The notes beneath the pieces were generated by a model. The model did no database searches and had not been told where the DNA came from. It saw only the letters and a program-made list of their open reading frames with translations. Source: Collinsella sp. (GTDB lineage: Bacteria; Actinomycetota; Coriobacteriia; Coriobacteriales; Coriobacteriaceae). From it: a DNA stretch of 57,896 nt. Below, one piece after another: positions 34,206-43,106 of the stretch. The stretch covers positions 1 through 57,896 of the forward strand of contig DXLX01000048.1 in NCBI GenBank assembly GCA_019414515.1, written 5' to 3'. The translations under genes were made by a program, and so were the position numbers. How positions within the stretch are numbered: position 1 is the stretch's first letter; the number at the start of each line of letters is the position of its first letter.

Positions 34206-34498
34206 GCGGCATCCTTAGTGGTATAGACGCGCGCGAACGTGGACGGATCGGCGCCAAAGAGCATGTGGAGCATGAGGCGTCGCGAGTAGATGAGCTCGTC
34301 GAAGTTTGGGTCGAGTTTGATGTCGTGGATGTGGGCGATGTGGTGGGCGAGTGCCGAAAACGATTCGGGATCGCAAATCACGTCGGTGGTGACGTGATAG
34401 ACAGCCGCATCGGGAAATGCCTCCTCATCGAAGGGCAGAAGATATGGGTCATCGTCAACTTCGATGGCGATGCCGTACTGGGGCCAGTAATATGCCAT
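34202..34498 (-). CDS. small acidic cytoplasmic protein, unknown function
   Basis: 98 residues, acidic, with no signal peptide or membrane segment. It begins MAYYWPQYGIAIEVDDDPYLLPF. GGGAGG precedes the ATG. It leads the minus-strand cluster and overlaps the following membrane-anchored protein, so it is probably a cytoplasmic partner or regulator of that set. I do not recognise the family. Confidence 0.7.
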   Translation of the reverse strand: MAYYWPQYGIAIEVDDDPYLLPFDEEAFPDAAVYHVTTDVICDPESFSALAHHIAHIHDIKLDPNFDELIYSRRLMLHMLFGADPSTFARVYTTKDAA

Positions 34499-34843
34499 GG
34501 GAACCTCCCTGTTTTTGGGCCAAACCTTCTATTGGTTTTGGCTGTCGATGCCGACCGTATCAGCCACAACTTGACCAATTTCTGACCAAATGCTTGACGG
34601 GTTTACATCGCCGCAGGTGAGAGACGCTAAAAAATATCTCAAGTTTTTTCGAGCGCCAATTGTGTGCGTGGCTGCGATGGAAAGGAGCGCGTTAAATAGA
34701 GCGCCTGCCGAGAAAACGCCGCCGCTCGCCGAATTGCGCAAACGTAAAATTCGCCAATTATGGAGACGGTCTCAGTCACGTCGACGAAACGATGCGGTAA
34801 CATCTCCCTGCAAACACTGTAGTTAACTAAAGGGGGAGTTCGC
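34499..34843. other. divergent intergenic region, 345 bp
   Basis: This gap separates the exported-protein cluster (minus) from the lactate-dehydrogenase operon (plus). It holds an imperfect hairpin (CCAAACC 34520-34526 with GGTTTTGG 34534-34541) in the minus-strand leader. It also holds an A/T stem (CGCTAAAAAA 34625-34634 with TTTTTT...AGCG at about 34644-34655). AAAGGGGGAG at about 34829-34838 is the ribosome site of the downstream GTG. I see no gene and no convincing -35/-10 pair. Confidence 0.5.
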
Positions 34844-36445
34844 GTGTCTGCAGCCATCAAACCCTTCGGCGACGAGTTCGAAGAATATGGTCGCGATGAA
34901 TCTCGCACATCGGGCGAGGCGTCGAGCATCTCGTTTCCGACAACGGAGGACGAAGTCCGCGCCATTCTGCGAAAGCTCCATGCCGAGCATGTTCCGATAA
35001 CGGTCCAGGGTGCTCGGACCGGTCTGGCTGCCGGTGCCGTGCCTCACGGCGGGCATATCCTCAACACTTCTCGTATGAATCGCTACCTGGGTCTCCGCCG
35101 CGACGAGCGAGGCCGTTTTCTGCTGCGCGTGGAGCCGGGCGTCGTGCTTTCGGAGTTGCGCAAGCAACTGGGTAAGAAGGCATTGCCGACCGCTGACTGG
35201 GATCAGGTATCGCTTGAGGCCTATGAGGAGTTCCAGGCAGCTCCTGAGCAGTTCTTTCCCACCGATCCCACCGAGGCATCTGCCTGCCTGGGCGGCATGG
35301 CGGCGTGCAATGCCTCCGGTGCCCGCAGTTACGCCTACGGCCCCATGCGCCCGCACGTTACGGGGCTTCACGTGGCACTGGCGGACGGCGACCTGCTTGA
35401 GCTTCATCGAGGTCAGGCGCACGCTGACGCACGCCACTTGTCGCTCGTGACAGCGGAAGGCCGCGCGCTCGAGCTGGATCTTCCTGGCTATACCATGCCC
35501 AAGACCAAAAACGCGTCGGGTTATTTCGTTTCGGACGATATGGACGCCGTCGACCTCTTTATCGGTGCGTGTGGCACACTCGGCGTCATTACCGAGCTCG
35601 AGATCGCCTTGCAGGCGGCACCTTCGGTCGTATGGGGTGTGAGCTGCTTTTTCGACAGCGAGGACAAGGCGGTGTCCTTTACCGATTCCGTGCGCCCCGT
35701 GCTGTCCCATGCCGCCGCTATTGAGTATTTCGATGCCGGCGCCTTGGATATCCTTCGCCGCCAGCGCGAGCAGTCGACCGCGTTTGCCTCGCTGCCGGCA
35801 CTCGACGATGAGGCAAAGGTCTGTGTTTACGTGGAACTCGACTGCGACGACGAGGCGCAAGCGACCGAGGAGCTGTACCACCTGGGATGGGTTTTGGAGC
35901 TTGCGGGCGGCCACGACGACGCGACCTGGGTTGCACGCACCGAGGTCGATCGCGAATGCCAGCGGTTCTTCCGCCACGCCGTTCCCGAGAGCGTCAGCAT
36001 GCTCATCGACGAGCGCCGCCGCACCGACCCCACCATTACCAAGCTGGGGTCGGATATGTCGGTGCCCAACACGCGCCTGGCCGATGTCGTTGCCCTCTAT
36101 CGCCGCACGCTGGCCGAAAGCGGGCTTGAGTCTGCCGCCTGGGGACATATCGGCAACAACCATCTGCATGTGAATATCCTGCCTCGCGATGCGCAAGACT
36201 ACCGTCGCGGTGGCGAGCTGTTTGCCCAGTGGGCTGCGGAGGTAACGGCTATGGGCGGCGCCGTCTCTGCCGAGCACGGCGTCGGCAAGATCAAAGCGGG
36301 CTTTTTGGAGACGATGTACGGCCACGAGGCCATGGTTGAATCGGCTCGACTCAAGCTGCAGCTCGATCCTGCCGGGCAGCTGGGCCGTGGCAACCTGTTT
36401 TCGGAGAAGCTCTTGGATGAACTCGTCCAGAAAGGGGGCGCGTGA
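34844..36445 (+). CDS. FAD-binding oxidase, LctD/GlcD-type lactate (2-hydroxyacid) dehydrogenase
   Basis: 533 residues of the FAD-linked oxidase (PCMH) family. The FAD domain has QGARTGLAAGAVP and PTDPTEASACLGG; the C-terminal cap has HIGNNHLHVNI and GAVSAEHGVGK, as in glycolate and D-lactate dehydrogenases. With EtfB and EtfA directly downstream it matches the three-subunit electron-bifurcating lactate dehydrogenase of Acetobacterium (LctD-LctB-LctC). There lactate is oxidised with NAD while reduced ferredoxin drives the reaction. Start is GTG with AAAGGGGGAG upstream. Lactate as substrate is inferred from this context; glycolate remains possible. Confidence 0.87.
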   Translation: MSAAIKPFGDEFEEYGRDESRTSGEASSISFPTTEDEVRAILRKLHAEHVPITVQGARTGLAAGAVPHGGHILNTSRMNRYLGLRRDERGRFLLRVEPGVVLSELRKQLGKKALPTADWDQVSLEAYEEFQAAPEQFFPTDPTEASACLGGMAACNASGARSYAYGPMRPHVTGLHVALADGDLLELHRGQAHADARHLSLVTAEGRALELDLPGYTMPKTKNASGYFVSDDMDAVDLFIGACGTLGVITELEIALQAAPSVVWGVSCFFDSEDKAVSFTDSVRPVLSHAAAIEYFDAGALDILRRQREQSTAFASLPALDDEAKVCVYVELDCDDEAQATEELYHLGWVLELAGGHDDATWVARTEVDRECQRFFRHAVPESVSMLIDERRRTDPTITKLGSDMSVPNTRLADVVALYRRTLAESGLESAAWGHIGNNHLHVNILPRDAQDYRRGGELFAQWAAEVTAMGGAVSAEHGVGKIKAGFLETMYGHEAMVESARLKLQLDPAGQLGRGNLFSEKLLDELVQKGGA

Positions 36446-36447
36446 AG

Positions 36448-37263
36448 ATGAGTGATTTCCATATGGTGGTGTGCGTCAAGGCGGTGCCGGGAAGCACCGA
36501 GGTCAAGATGGACCCCAAAACCAATACCATCGTGCGCGATGGCAAGCAGGCGGTCATTAATCCCTTCGATGCAAGTGCCCTCGAATGTGCGTTGGCGCTC
36601 AAGGACGACTTTATCGGCTTTGGCATGGATGTGCGCGTGACGGTGGTATCGATGGGTATCCCTGCAACCGAATCGCTACTGCGCGACTGCATCGCCCGCG
36701 GCGCCGACGATGCATTGCTGCTCACCGACCGTGCTTTTGCGGGTGCGGACACGTTGGCGACCACCTATGCTCTCAAATGCGGCATCGAGGCGCTCGACGA
36801 GCACTTCGACCTGCTCATCTGCGGCAAGATGGCGGTGGATGGCGATACTGCCCAGATTGGCCCCGAACTGGCCGGCGCCTTCGAGATTCCCTGCGTGACC
36901 GATGTGAGCTGCGTACAGAGCGCGGGCTTTACGACGTGCGGCTCGCTGGCGCTTGTCCACGGCTGTGACGCCGGCGAGGAGACGGTCTATCTGGAGATGC
37001 CGTGCGCGATGACGACCGCCAAGGAGATCGGCCAGCTGCGCATGCCGAGCATCGCCGGCATTCGCGCGGCCGAAGATGCGGATGTGCGGGTGGTCTGTGC
37101 TGCCGATGTGCATGCCGACCCTTTGCGCTGCGGCCTTACCGGATCGCCGACGCAGGTCGTGCGCTCGTTTGTGCCCGACCGTGACCAAACGTGCGAGGCC
37201 ATCGAGGGCACGCCGGTCGAACAGGCGGCAAAGCTTGCCAAGATTATCGAGGGGATGGCATAG
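36448..37263 (+). CDS. etfB: electron transfer flavoprotein subunit beta
   Basis: 271 residues with the EtfB start VCVKAVPGSTEVKMD and DGKQAVINPFDASALE, plus the nucleotide-binding DGDTAQIGPELA. In bifurcating complexes EtfB holds the bifurcating FAD and the NADH site. The ATG at 36448 follows AAAGGGGG at about 36431; the GTG at 36442 is too close to that site. It begins 3 nt after the stop of the upstream flavoprotein gene and is followed without a gap by etfA. Confidence 0.93.
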   Translation: MSDFHMVVCVKAVPGSTEVKMDPKTNTIVRDGKQAVINPFDASALECALALKDDFIGFGMDVRVTVVSMGIPATESLLRDCIARGADDALLLTDRAFAGADTLATTYALKCGIEALDEHFDLLICGKMAVDGDTAQIGPELAGAFEIPCVTDVSCVQSAGFTTCGSLALVHGCDAGEETVYLEMPCAMTTAKEIGQLRMPSIAGIRAAEDADVRVVCAADVHADPLRCGLTGSPTQVVRSFVPDRDQTCEAIEGTPVEQAAKLAKIIEGMA

Positions 37264-38469
37264 ATGAGCGGACTGATAATCGATAGCGAGGCATGCGTTG
37301 GCTGTGGCCGCTGCGTTCGCGCCTGTGCCTCGGGTGGCATTGTGGTGGAGGGCGAGCGCCCCAACCGCTGCGCCCATGTGACCGACGGCTGCATCTTGTG
37401 CGGCGGGTGCGTCGACGCCTGTCCCGTCAACGCCATTTCGATCGAGCGCGACGAGGCCGCCGGCGCGGTTGACCTCGATGCGTATCGAGACATTTGGGTA
37501 TTCGTTCAGACCGACGAGCACGATGACGTGGCCCCGGTGGCCTACGAGCTCATGGGCAAGGGCCGCGAGCTTGCCGATGCACGCGGCTGTCGCCTGGTGG
37601 CGCTGGTCGGCATGGGCCCCGAGGGCTCGCTCGGGGACCTGGAGCATCTGGTTTGCGCCGGTGCGGACGAGGTCGCGGTTTGCCGCGACGAGCGACTGCG
37701 CCAAAACGATGCGGAGGTCTATGCTCGCTTGATTTGCGATTTGGTGGCCGAGCGCAGGCCCGAGGCCATTCTGTACGGCGCGACCGCCTTTGGCCGTGAG
37801 CTGGCGCCAGGTGTGGCCGTTCGCTTGCGGACGGGCCTTACGGCCGACTGCACCGTGCTTTCGATGGATACGGAGACGGGCCTGCTGCAACAGACGCGTC
37901 CGGCGTTTGGCGGCAACTTGATGGCCACCATTATCTGTCCCAACCACCGTCCCCAGATGGCAACGGTGCGCCCCGGCATCTTTAAGGCGCCCGACTTTGA
38001 CTATAGCCGCTCCGGAACGATTACCCAGGTATTACTTGCGGAAGACGCCAAGGCTCGTGTCGAGATTTCGATTCCCGCCGAGGAATGGGGCCAGCAGGCT
38101 TCGATTGCCGATGCCGAGCGTCTAGTTGTTGTGGGTCGCGGTATTGGCTCCAAGAAAAACCTACCCTTGATGCGAAAGCTCGCCGAAGCCCTGGGTGCCG
38201 AGCTCGGCTGCACGCGACCCGTCGTGGAGGCGGGCTGGCTGGAGTATCGCCACCAGATTGGCCAGACGGGCGTGTCGGTTTCACCCAAGCTCCTCGTGAG
38301 CATTGGTGTCTCGGGTGCCATCCAGCATCTTGCCGGCATCGGTGGGGCGGAGTGCATCATCGCCGTCAACGAGGACCCGGATGCTCCCATCTTTGGCGTC
38401 GCCCAGTACAAGGTCGTCGGCGACGCCGTCGAGGTCGTTGAGGAGCTGCTGGCCCAGCTTGAGTGCTAG
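37264..38469 (+). CDS. etfA: electron transfer flavoprotein subunit alpha with N-terminal ferredoxin domain
   Basis: 401 residues. The first 60 form a 2[4Fe-4S] ferredoxin-like domain (C11, C14, C17, C21 and C43, C46, C49, C53), followed by an EtfA core. The FAD-binding C-terminus reads VGRGIGSKKNLPLM, SVSPKLLVSIGVSGAIQH and AVNEDPDAPIF. The ferredoxin extension is the mark of EtfA from bifurcating lactate dehydrogenases, where it links to soluble ferredoxin. The ATG abuts the etfB stop. Its TAG stop interlocks with that of the convergent HD gene at CTAG (38466-38469). Confidence 0.95.
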   Translation: MSGLIIDSEACVGCGRCVRACASGGIVVEGERPNRCAHVTDGCILCGGCVDACPVNAISIERDEAAGAVDLDAYRDIWVFVQTDEHDDVAPVAYELMGKGRELADARGCRLVALVGMGPEGSLGDLEHLVCAGADEVAVCRDERLRQNDAEVYARLICDLVAERRPEAILYGATAFGRELAPGVAVRLRTGLTADCTVLSMDTETGLLQQTRPAFGGNLMATIICPNHRPQMATVRPGIFKAPDFDYSRSGTITQVLLAEDAKARVEISIPAEEWGQQASIADAERLVVVGRGIGSKKNLPLMRKLAEALGAELGCTRPVVEAGWLEYRHQIGQTGVSVSPKLLVSIGVSGAIQHLAGIGGAECIIAVNEDPDAPIFGVAQYKVVGDAVEVVEELLAQLEC

Positions 38470-39278
38470 GCACTTGCCAGCCAGCTGCGCAGCTCGTCCT
38501 TTAGGCGCTCCCAGGTCGCTTGCGTGGCGGGATCGGTGAAGGGGCGCGTGATACCAAAGGGTGCGTCGAGCAGGCGGTAGATATCGCCCTGCCCGCGCGC
38601 CAGCGCGCGGCTTGCCGGATAGACGAGCTCAAACATAAAGCAGATAAGCCCCACCAAGTAGTCCGCGGGCTCATTGCGCTCATCGCGCGTGACGCAGCGG
38701 TGCTCGTCAAAGGCGGCCAGCGTCGGTGCCGAGAAGTGGCTGGCAAGAAACGCGTCCTCATTCACTTTGAGGATGGTGTCGACGGTACTGTCGGCGATGG
38801 TGCGCATGATGTCGATCTTGTCGCCATCGCGCACGATATCGCAGAAGCGCCGCGTGCGCTCGCCGAGCTGCGCGGGCAGACGGAAATTGCTGTGATAGGC
38901 AATGCTCGCTCGAATGAGTTCGTCTTCTACCGGATCGTCGATAAAGTCGCGGATACTTGTTACCGCGGGCGCATCTGCAGGTGTTTTGCCAAAGAGGACC
39001 TCGACGCCCAACGCCGCATGGCTCACGCTTTCGGCATCCTTAAACGTATCCCAGCGTCGCAGCTGTTCAAAGCGACCCATATCGTGCAGCAGGCCGCAAA
39101 GCCACGCTAGGTCAATGTCCTGAGGTGACCAGCCCTGTTCGCGCGCCACGGCATCGCATGCCTCGGCAACGTGGTACGTATGCTCAATTTTAAGCGCGAT
39201 ACGCGGATTGGCGGCATCGTAGGCATCGGTGTAGGTCTTGAAGGCCGCGGCAGCCCGCGTTCGATCGATAGCTGTCAT
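38466..39278 (-). CDS. HD-domain phosphohydrolase
   Basis: 270 residues with an HD metal site: KIEHTYHV, LLHDMGRFEQ (the HD pair), SIAYHSNFRLP and a distal Asp (VRDGDKID). HD proteins hydrolyse nucleotides, cyclic dinucleotides or phosphate monoesters; no HD-GYP GYP motif is present, so c-di-GMP cleavage is unlikely. AGGAAG precedes the ATG. It is convergent with etfA, sharing CTAG, and appears monocistronic. Confidence 0.88.
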   Translation of the reverse strand: MTAIDRTRAAAAFKTYTDAYDAANPRIALKIEHTYHVAEACDAVAREQGWSPQDIDLAWLCGLLHDMGRFEQLRRWDTFKDAESVSHAALGVEVLFGKTPADAPAVTSIRDFIDDPVEDELIRASIAYHSNFRLPAQLGERTRRFCDIVRDGDKIDIMRTIADSTVDTILKVNEDAFLASHFSAPTLAAFDEHRCVTRDERNEPADYLVGLICFMFELVYPASRALARGQGDIYRLLDAPFGITRPFTDPATQATWERLKDELRSWLASA

Positions 39279-39415
39279 AATGACTTCCTAAAAAGTTGTG
39301 TTTTTCTGTGTCTTTCGATCCGGTGGCAATTGTAGGTGAACTCGGTTGCCACCGGACGATGATTCTGTCGTGTCGTTGAACGCGGCTCGGAAATCTTGTC
39401 GGGACGAGGAACGCT

Positions 39416-40108
39416 ATGGTGCTCAAAATCGTTAAAACCGTTTGGCCGGTGATGCTCACCTATGTTGCGATAGGCGCGCCGTGCGGAATGATTATGGCGC
39501 AGACGGGAATGGAGCCCTGGATGGTTTTTGCTCTGAGCAGCACGTTTGTGACGGGTAGCGGCCAGTTTATGGTCTGCAACCTGTGGCTGGCAGGTGTGCC
39601 TGCGGCATCGATTGTCGCAAGTGTGGCCGCAATCTCCTCGCGCTTTGCACTTTACTCGGCATCGATCGCACCGCATTTGAGGGGTGCTTCGAAGCGTCAG
39701 ACACTGGCTGTTGCCGCGACACTTACCGAGGAGGCATACGGCATTTCGCTTGCCAAGTTGGTTAAAGGGGAGGATTGGGGTCCGCTCGAGTCCTTTGTGC
39801 TCAACGCAATCCTCATCGCAACATGGGCCGTTTCGTGTACGACGGGCGCCATCGTCGGCGCCGTTGTCGATGTTCCCACCGCTATTGCGGGTTTTGTCTG
39901 CACATCGCTCTTTATCTGCCTACTCTTTTCGCAGCGACTGTCGCGCGGCAATGCCGTAGCTGCCGTTTTGGCTGCGGCATCCGTCGCCATATGCAAGTTC
40001 TTGGGGTGGACGAATATCGCCGTGCCGGCAAGTGTGCTCGTCGGCGTTGTCACGGCACTCGCGTGCGATGTCCTCGCCGAGGGAAGGGGCGCTCGCGATG
40101 CCCGTTAA
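39416..40108 (+). CDS. azlC: AzlC-family branched-chain amino acid exporter, large subunit
   Basis: 230 residues with about seven membrane segments of the AzlC type (PVMLTYVAIGAPCGMIMAQTG, FVTGSGQFMVCNL). With AzlD it exports branched-chain amino acids or their analogues in other bacteria. AGGA precedes the ATG. The downstream azlD start lies 11 nt inside its end, so the pair is coupled. The window also contains a liv import operon, but 12 kb away and under separate control. Confidence 0.93.
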   Translation: MVLKIVKTVWPVMLTYVAIGAPCGMIMAQTGMEPWMVFALSSTFVTGSGQFMVCNLWLAGVPAASIVASVAAISSRFALYSASIAPHLRGASKRQTLAVAATLTEEAYGISLAKLVKGEDWGPLESFVLNAILIATWAVSCTTGAIVGAVVDVPTAIAGFVCTSLFICLLFSQRLSRGNAVAAVLAAASVAICKFLGWTNIAVPASVLVGVVTALACDVLAEGRGARDAR

Positions 40109-40421
40109 TGAGTTTTTGGTCCTATGGCTATCGTCATGGGCGGCCATCGCGTTTTTCCGCATTGCCCCGGCGTTTGCCTTGCGCGGGAGAACGCTGTCGC
40201 CCCGCGTTACCGAGGCCTTGGGTTATATTCCGCCTGCCGCCTTTGCGGCGCTGGTCGCCAACGATTTGATAAGCCCTGGCGCTTTCGACGCCGGCTTGTG
40301 GCAGGGCTTGATTCCCTGGATTGCGGCCGCCGGCGTCGTGGCGGTGGCAATCAAGACAAAGTCGATGTTGTGGTGCTGCGTCTCGGGCATCGTGTTCTAT
40401 ATCGTTTTGAGCCTCATATAA
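40098..40421 (+). CDS. azlD: AzlD-family branched-chain amino acid exporter, small subunit
   Basis: 107 residues with about four membrane segments (LGYIPPAAFAALVANDLI is the AzlD hallmark). GGAAGGGG precedes the ATG at 40098, which lies inside azlC; the earlier in-frame start at 40032 would make a longer N-terminus that the family lacks. It completes the two-subunit exporter. Confidence 0.93.
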   Translation: MPVNEFLVLWLSSWAAIAFFRIAPAFALRGRTLSPRVTEALGYIPPAAFAALVANDLISPGAFDAGLWQGLIPWIAAAGVVAVAIKTKSMLWCCVSGIVFYIVLSLI

Positions 40422-40496
40422 GAGCGGGGCACGTTTAGCGTCCCGGCACAACGAATCGAATTTCTCACCGAGGCGGTCTGCTTCTTCTGGTACCAT

Positions 40497-40524
40497 GGTC
40501 AAACTTTACTGTAGCAAAGTGTGA
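40497..40524. promoter_or_regulatory. candidate operator upstream of kdgT
   Basis: GTCAAACTTT (40497-40506) and AAAGTGTGAC (40515-40524) are inverted repeats matching at 9 of 10 positions around an 8-nt spacer, 40 nt before the kdgT start. The size fits a dimeric repressor site, for example of a KdgR-type or GntR-type regulator, but no such gene is next to it. Confidence 0.5.
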
Positions 40525-40563
40525 CATGGGCTTTTGTTCTGCGTCGGCGGAAATGGGGGTTTC

Positions 40564-41586
40564 ATGGCACGGGAAGCGACCGCCAACGAGCAAAAGAAAT
40601 TCAAAGTCCCGCGTATCCCGGGTGACATCATGATCTACCCGATGATCGTTGGCCTTTTGCTCAATACCTTCTGCCTGCAGGTCTTTGAGATCGGCGGCTT
40701 CTTTACCGCCGCCTGCCGCGGTGGTTCCAACACCATCGTCGCCGCGATCCTGCTGTTTGTGGGTGCCGGCATCAGCTTTAAGTCCACGCCGGGCGCTATC
40801 AAGACCGGCATCGTCGTGCTGATCCCCAAGCTTGTTGTTGCGGCCGCGTTGGGCCTGGGCGTCGCGTACTTCTTTAACGACAACCTTTTGGGCCTGAGCT
40901 CGGTTTCCATTATCGGCGGCATTACGTTTTGCAACATGGCGCTCTACACGGGCATCATGGGCGAGTTCGGCGACGAGTCCGAGCAGGGCGCCGTGGGTAT
41001 CCTTTTCTTTACGGCCGGCCCCGCCGTCACCATGATCATCCTCGGTGTCTCGGGTCTCGCCAACATCCCCGTCGGCACCATCATCGGCTCCATTTTGCCG
41101 CTCGTTATCGGTATGGTTCTGGGCAACTTGTTCCCGTTCATCAAGAACCTGCTGGTTCCCGGCGCCAATCCTGCGATTGCCGTTATCGGTTTTCAGCTCG
41201 GTGCGTCCATGAGTCTTTCGAGCTTTATCACCGGCGGTATTTCCGGCATCTTGCTGGGCCTTATCACGCTGTTTGTCGTCGGTCCCATCACCTTTGCGTT
41301 CGAGCGCCTGTGCGGCGGTAACGGCAAGGCTGCCGTGGCCTGCTCCACCATCGCCGGCACGGCCATGACCACACCGGTTGCTCTCGCCGAAGTCGCACCG
41401 CGCTACGCCGAGCTTGCGCCCACTGCGTACGCTCAGATCGCCACCGCCGTTATCATCACGGCAATCATGGCTCCGATTCTGACCGGCTGGGTCGACAAGA
41501 AGTTCTGTCAGGGTAAGGAAGACCTGTCGCCTGCTGGCGTCGAGGCCATCGAGGAGGCTGTCGCAACCGATATCGACGGTGAGTAA
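40564..41586 (+). CDS. kdgT: 2-keto-3-deoxygluconate permease KdgT
   Basis: 340 residues with about ten membrane segments and KdgT family sequence (GFQLGASMSLSSF, CSTIAGTAMTTPVALAE). KdgT imports 2-keto-3-deoxygluconate, a breakdown product of pectin and other uronates. GGGGG precedes the ATG at 40564; the frame start at 40534 is not needed. No KDG kinase or aldolase gene is adjacent in the window. A palindromic operator candidate lies just upstream and a terminator follows. Confidence 0.92.
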   Translation: MAREATANEQKKFKVPRIPGDIMIYPMIVGLLLNTFCLQVFEIGGFFTAACRGGSNTIVAAILLFVGAGISFKSTPGAIKTGIVVLIPKLVVAAALGLGVAYFFNDNLLGLSSVSIIGGITFCNMALYTGIMGEFGDESEQGAVGILFFTAGPAVTMIILGVSGLANIPVGTIIGSILPLVIGMVLGNLFPFIKNLLVPGANPAIAVIGFQLGASMSLSSFITGGISGILLGLITLFVVGPITFAFERLCGGNGKAAVACSTIAGTAMTTPVALAEVAPRYAELAPTAYAQIATAVIITAIMAPILTGWVDKKFCQGKEDLSPAGVEAIEEAVATDIDGE

Positions 41587-41631
41587 CGTCCGTTACCGAT
41601 AATTGATTTCGGCGTGCAACTCGCGCCGTTT

Positions 41632-41675
41632 GAGCGCCCGAACGAGAGCTGTCTTGCAGTGACGTTCGGGCGCTC
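41632..41675 (+). terminator. kdgT terminator
   Basis: GAGCGCCCGAACG (41632-41644) pairs perfectly with CGTTCGGGCGCTC (41663-41675), with TATTATT after it. A second small hairpin (ACCCCT...AGGGGT, about 41694-41713) follows in the same gap. Confidence 0.75.
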
Positions 41676-41772
41676 TGCTATTATTCCCCTTACCCCTGCG
41701 GGTAGGGGTGTTTGTTGCCCAGATTCGAATTGGTCGATTCAGACCACTTGGATATTGAAGGGATGGCGGTTA

Positions 41773-42915
41773 GTGGTTAAGGCACTCAAGATTGAGATAT
41801 TCGTGCTATGCATGATTGTTCTTATCGGGCTTGCCGTGCGAAGTCGTCGCTCCTTGTTCTCGAGCACCCAGCAGCTATTGTTTAGCATGCTTGGCTACAC
41901 CTCTGCCGCGTACATATTATTCGATATGATCTGGACGCTTTCGGACGGTGTGGACGGCACGTTGGGCATTGCTGCCAACTGGATTTCCAACGCGGTTTCG
42001 TTTTCGCTCTTTGCTATCGCGTGCCTCATTTGGTTTATCTATTCCGAGACGGTGCAGGGTTCTCGCCTTTTGACCTCGCGCTATAGGGTGGTGCTTGTAG
42101 CGTTGCCTACGGCTCTGGTGGTCGTGCTGGCGTTTACCAGTTACTGGACGCACGCCCTGTTCTATATCGATTCGCAGGGTGTGTATCGTCGCGGCTTTGC
42201 CTATATGATCCAGCCCATCGTCAGCTACTGTTACGTTATACATACGTCCCTGCATGCGTTTGTGCAATCTCGCAGGGTCGAGAGTCTGCAGATGAAGGCC
42301 ATCTATCGAACCTTGGCATTTTTCGCCATTCCGGCCCTGGTGGGCGGTACCTTTCAGGTCGTATACTCGGTGCCCGGCCTTTGTGTCGGCATAATGATTA
42401 GCATGTTGCTGCTCTATATCATCTACCAGGAGCAGCTCATCTCGACCGACCCGTTGACTGGCCTCAACAATCGCAACCGTTTTGAGACCTATATGCTGTC
42501 GCTCTTCTCAAATGTGAATCAGGCCGAAGACGTGTATCTGCTTATGATGGACGCCGACGGCTTTAAGCAGATTAACGATCGCTACGGACATGTGGAGGGC
42601 GACCATGCTCTTCAGGTCATATCCGCTGCGCTCAAAGAGGTCTGCTCGGCGTCTGGTGGCTTTATCGCGCGTTATGGCGGCGATGAGTTCGTGGTGCTTC
42701 AAAAGGCGACGGCGGAGCAGGATATCATGCATCTGTGCACGACAATCAACGACGAGCTCGCGCGCGCTGAGGTTCCGTATCTGTTGCGGATGTCCATCGG
42801 CTACGCACGTGTTGGTGATGGCGTCGATACCTGGCAAGACTTGCTTCGCACTGCCGACGCAGAGCTCTACCGCGTCAAGGCCGAGAAAAAGAAAGCCGGC
42901 GTCCAGATACGCTAG
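41773..42915 (+). CDS. membrane diguanylate cyclase (GGDEF)
   Basis: 380 residues. A multi-pass membrane sensor region with several hydrophobic segments (about 1-210) is linked to a GGDEF domain (about 215-375). The active site is intact (RYGGDEFVVL), and DADGFKQIND is the usual metal/GTP motif, so it should make cyclic di-GMP. No RxxD inhibitory site is visible ahead of GGDEF. The frame opens at 41614, but the GTG at 41773 after AAGGGA gives a start directly before the first membrane segment. It is followed by a strong bidirectional terminator. Confidence 0.9.
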   Translation: MVKALKIEIFVLCMIVLIGLAVRSRRSLFSSTQQLLFSMLGYTSAAYILFDMIWTLSDGVDGTLGIAANWISNAVSFSLFAIACLIWFIYSETVQGSRLLTSRYRVVLVALPTALVVVLAFTSYWTHALFYIDSQGVYRRGFAYMIQPIVSYCYVIHTSLHAFVQSRRVESLQMKAIYRTLAFFAIPALVGGTFQVVYSVPGLCVGIMISMLLLYIIYQEQLISTDPLTGLNNRNRFETYMLSLFSNVNQAEDVYLLMMDADGFKQINDRYGHVEGDHALQVISAALKEVCSASGGFIARYGGDEFVVLQKATAEQDIMHLCTTINDELARAEVPYLLRMSIGYARVGDGVDTWQDLLRTADAELYRVKAEKKKAGVQIR

Positions 42916-42917
42916 AA

Positions 42918-42959
42918 AAAAGGGGCGCACGACCGTTGTGATGGTCGTGCGCCCCTTTT
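42918..42959. terminator. bidirectional terminator after the GGDEF gene
   Basis: A perfect 17-bp stem (42918-42934 with 42943-42959) is flanked by A-rich and T-rich ends, between the GGDEF gene and the EamA gene on the other strand. Confidence 0.9.
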
Positions 42960-43106
42960 GCGTTTGCGGGGGCCTCTGGCCATAATGGTCAGGCGCGTTG
43001 CGGCAAGACGGGCGTCTGCCGCCGCGACTCGGTACGAAATCTACGAGAACCAGTGCACCCCATTAAGCTAAAGTGTGCGAACACCCTCCCTAAAAAGGTG
43101 AGCTCG

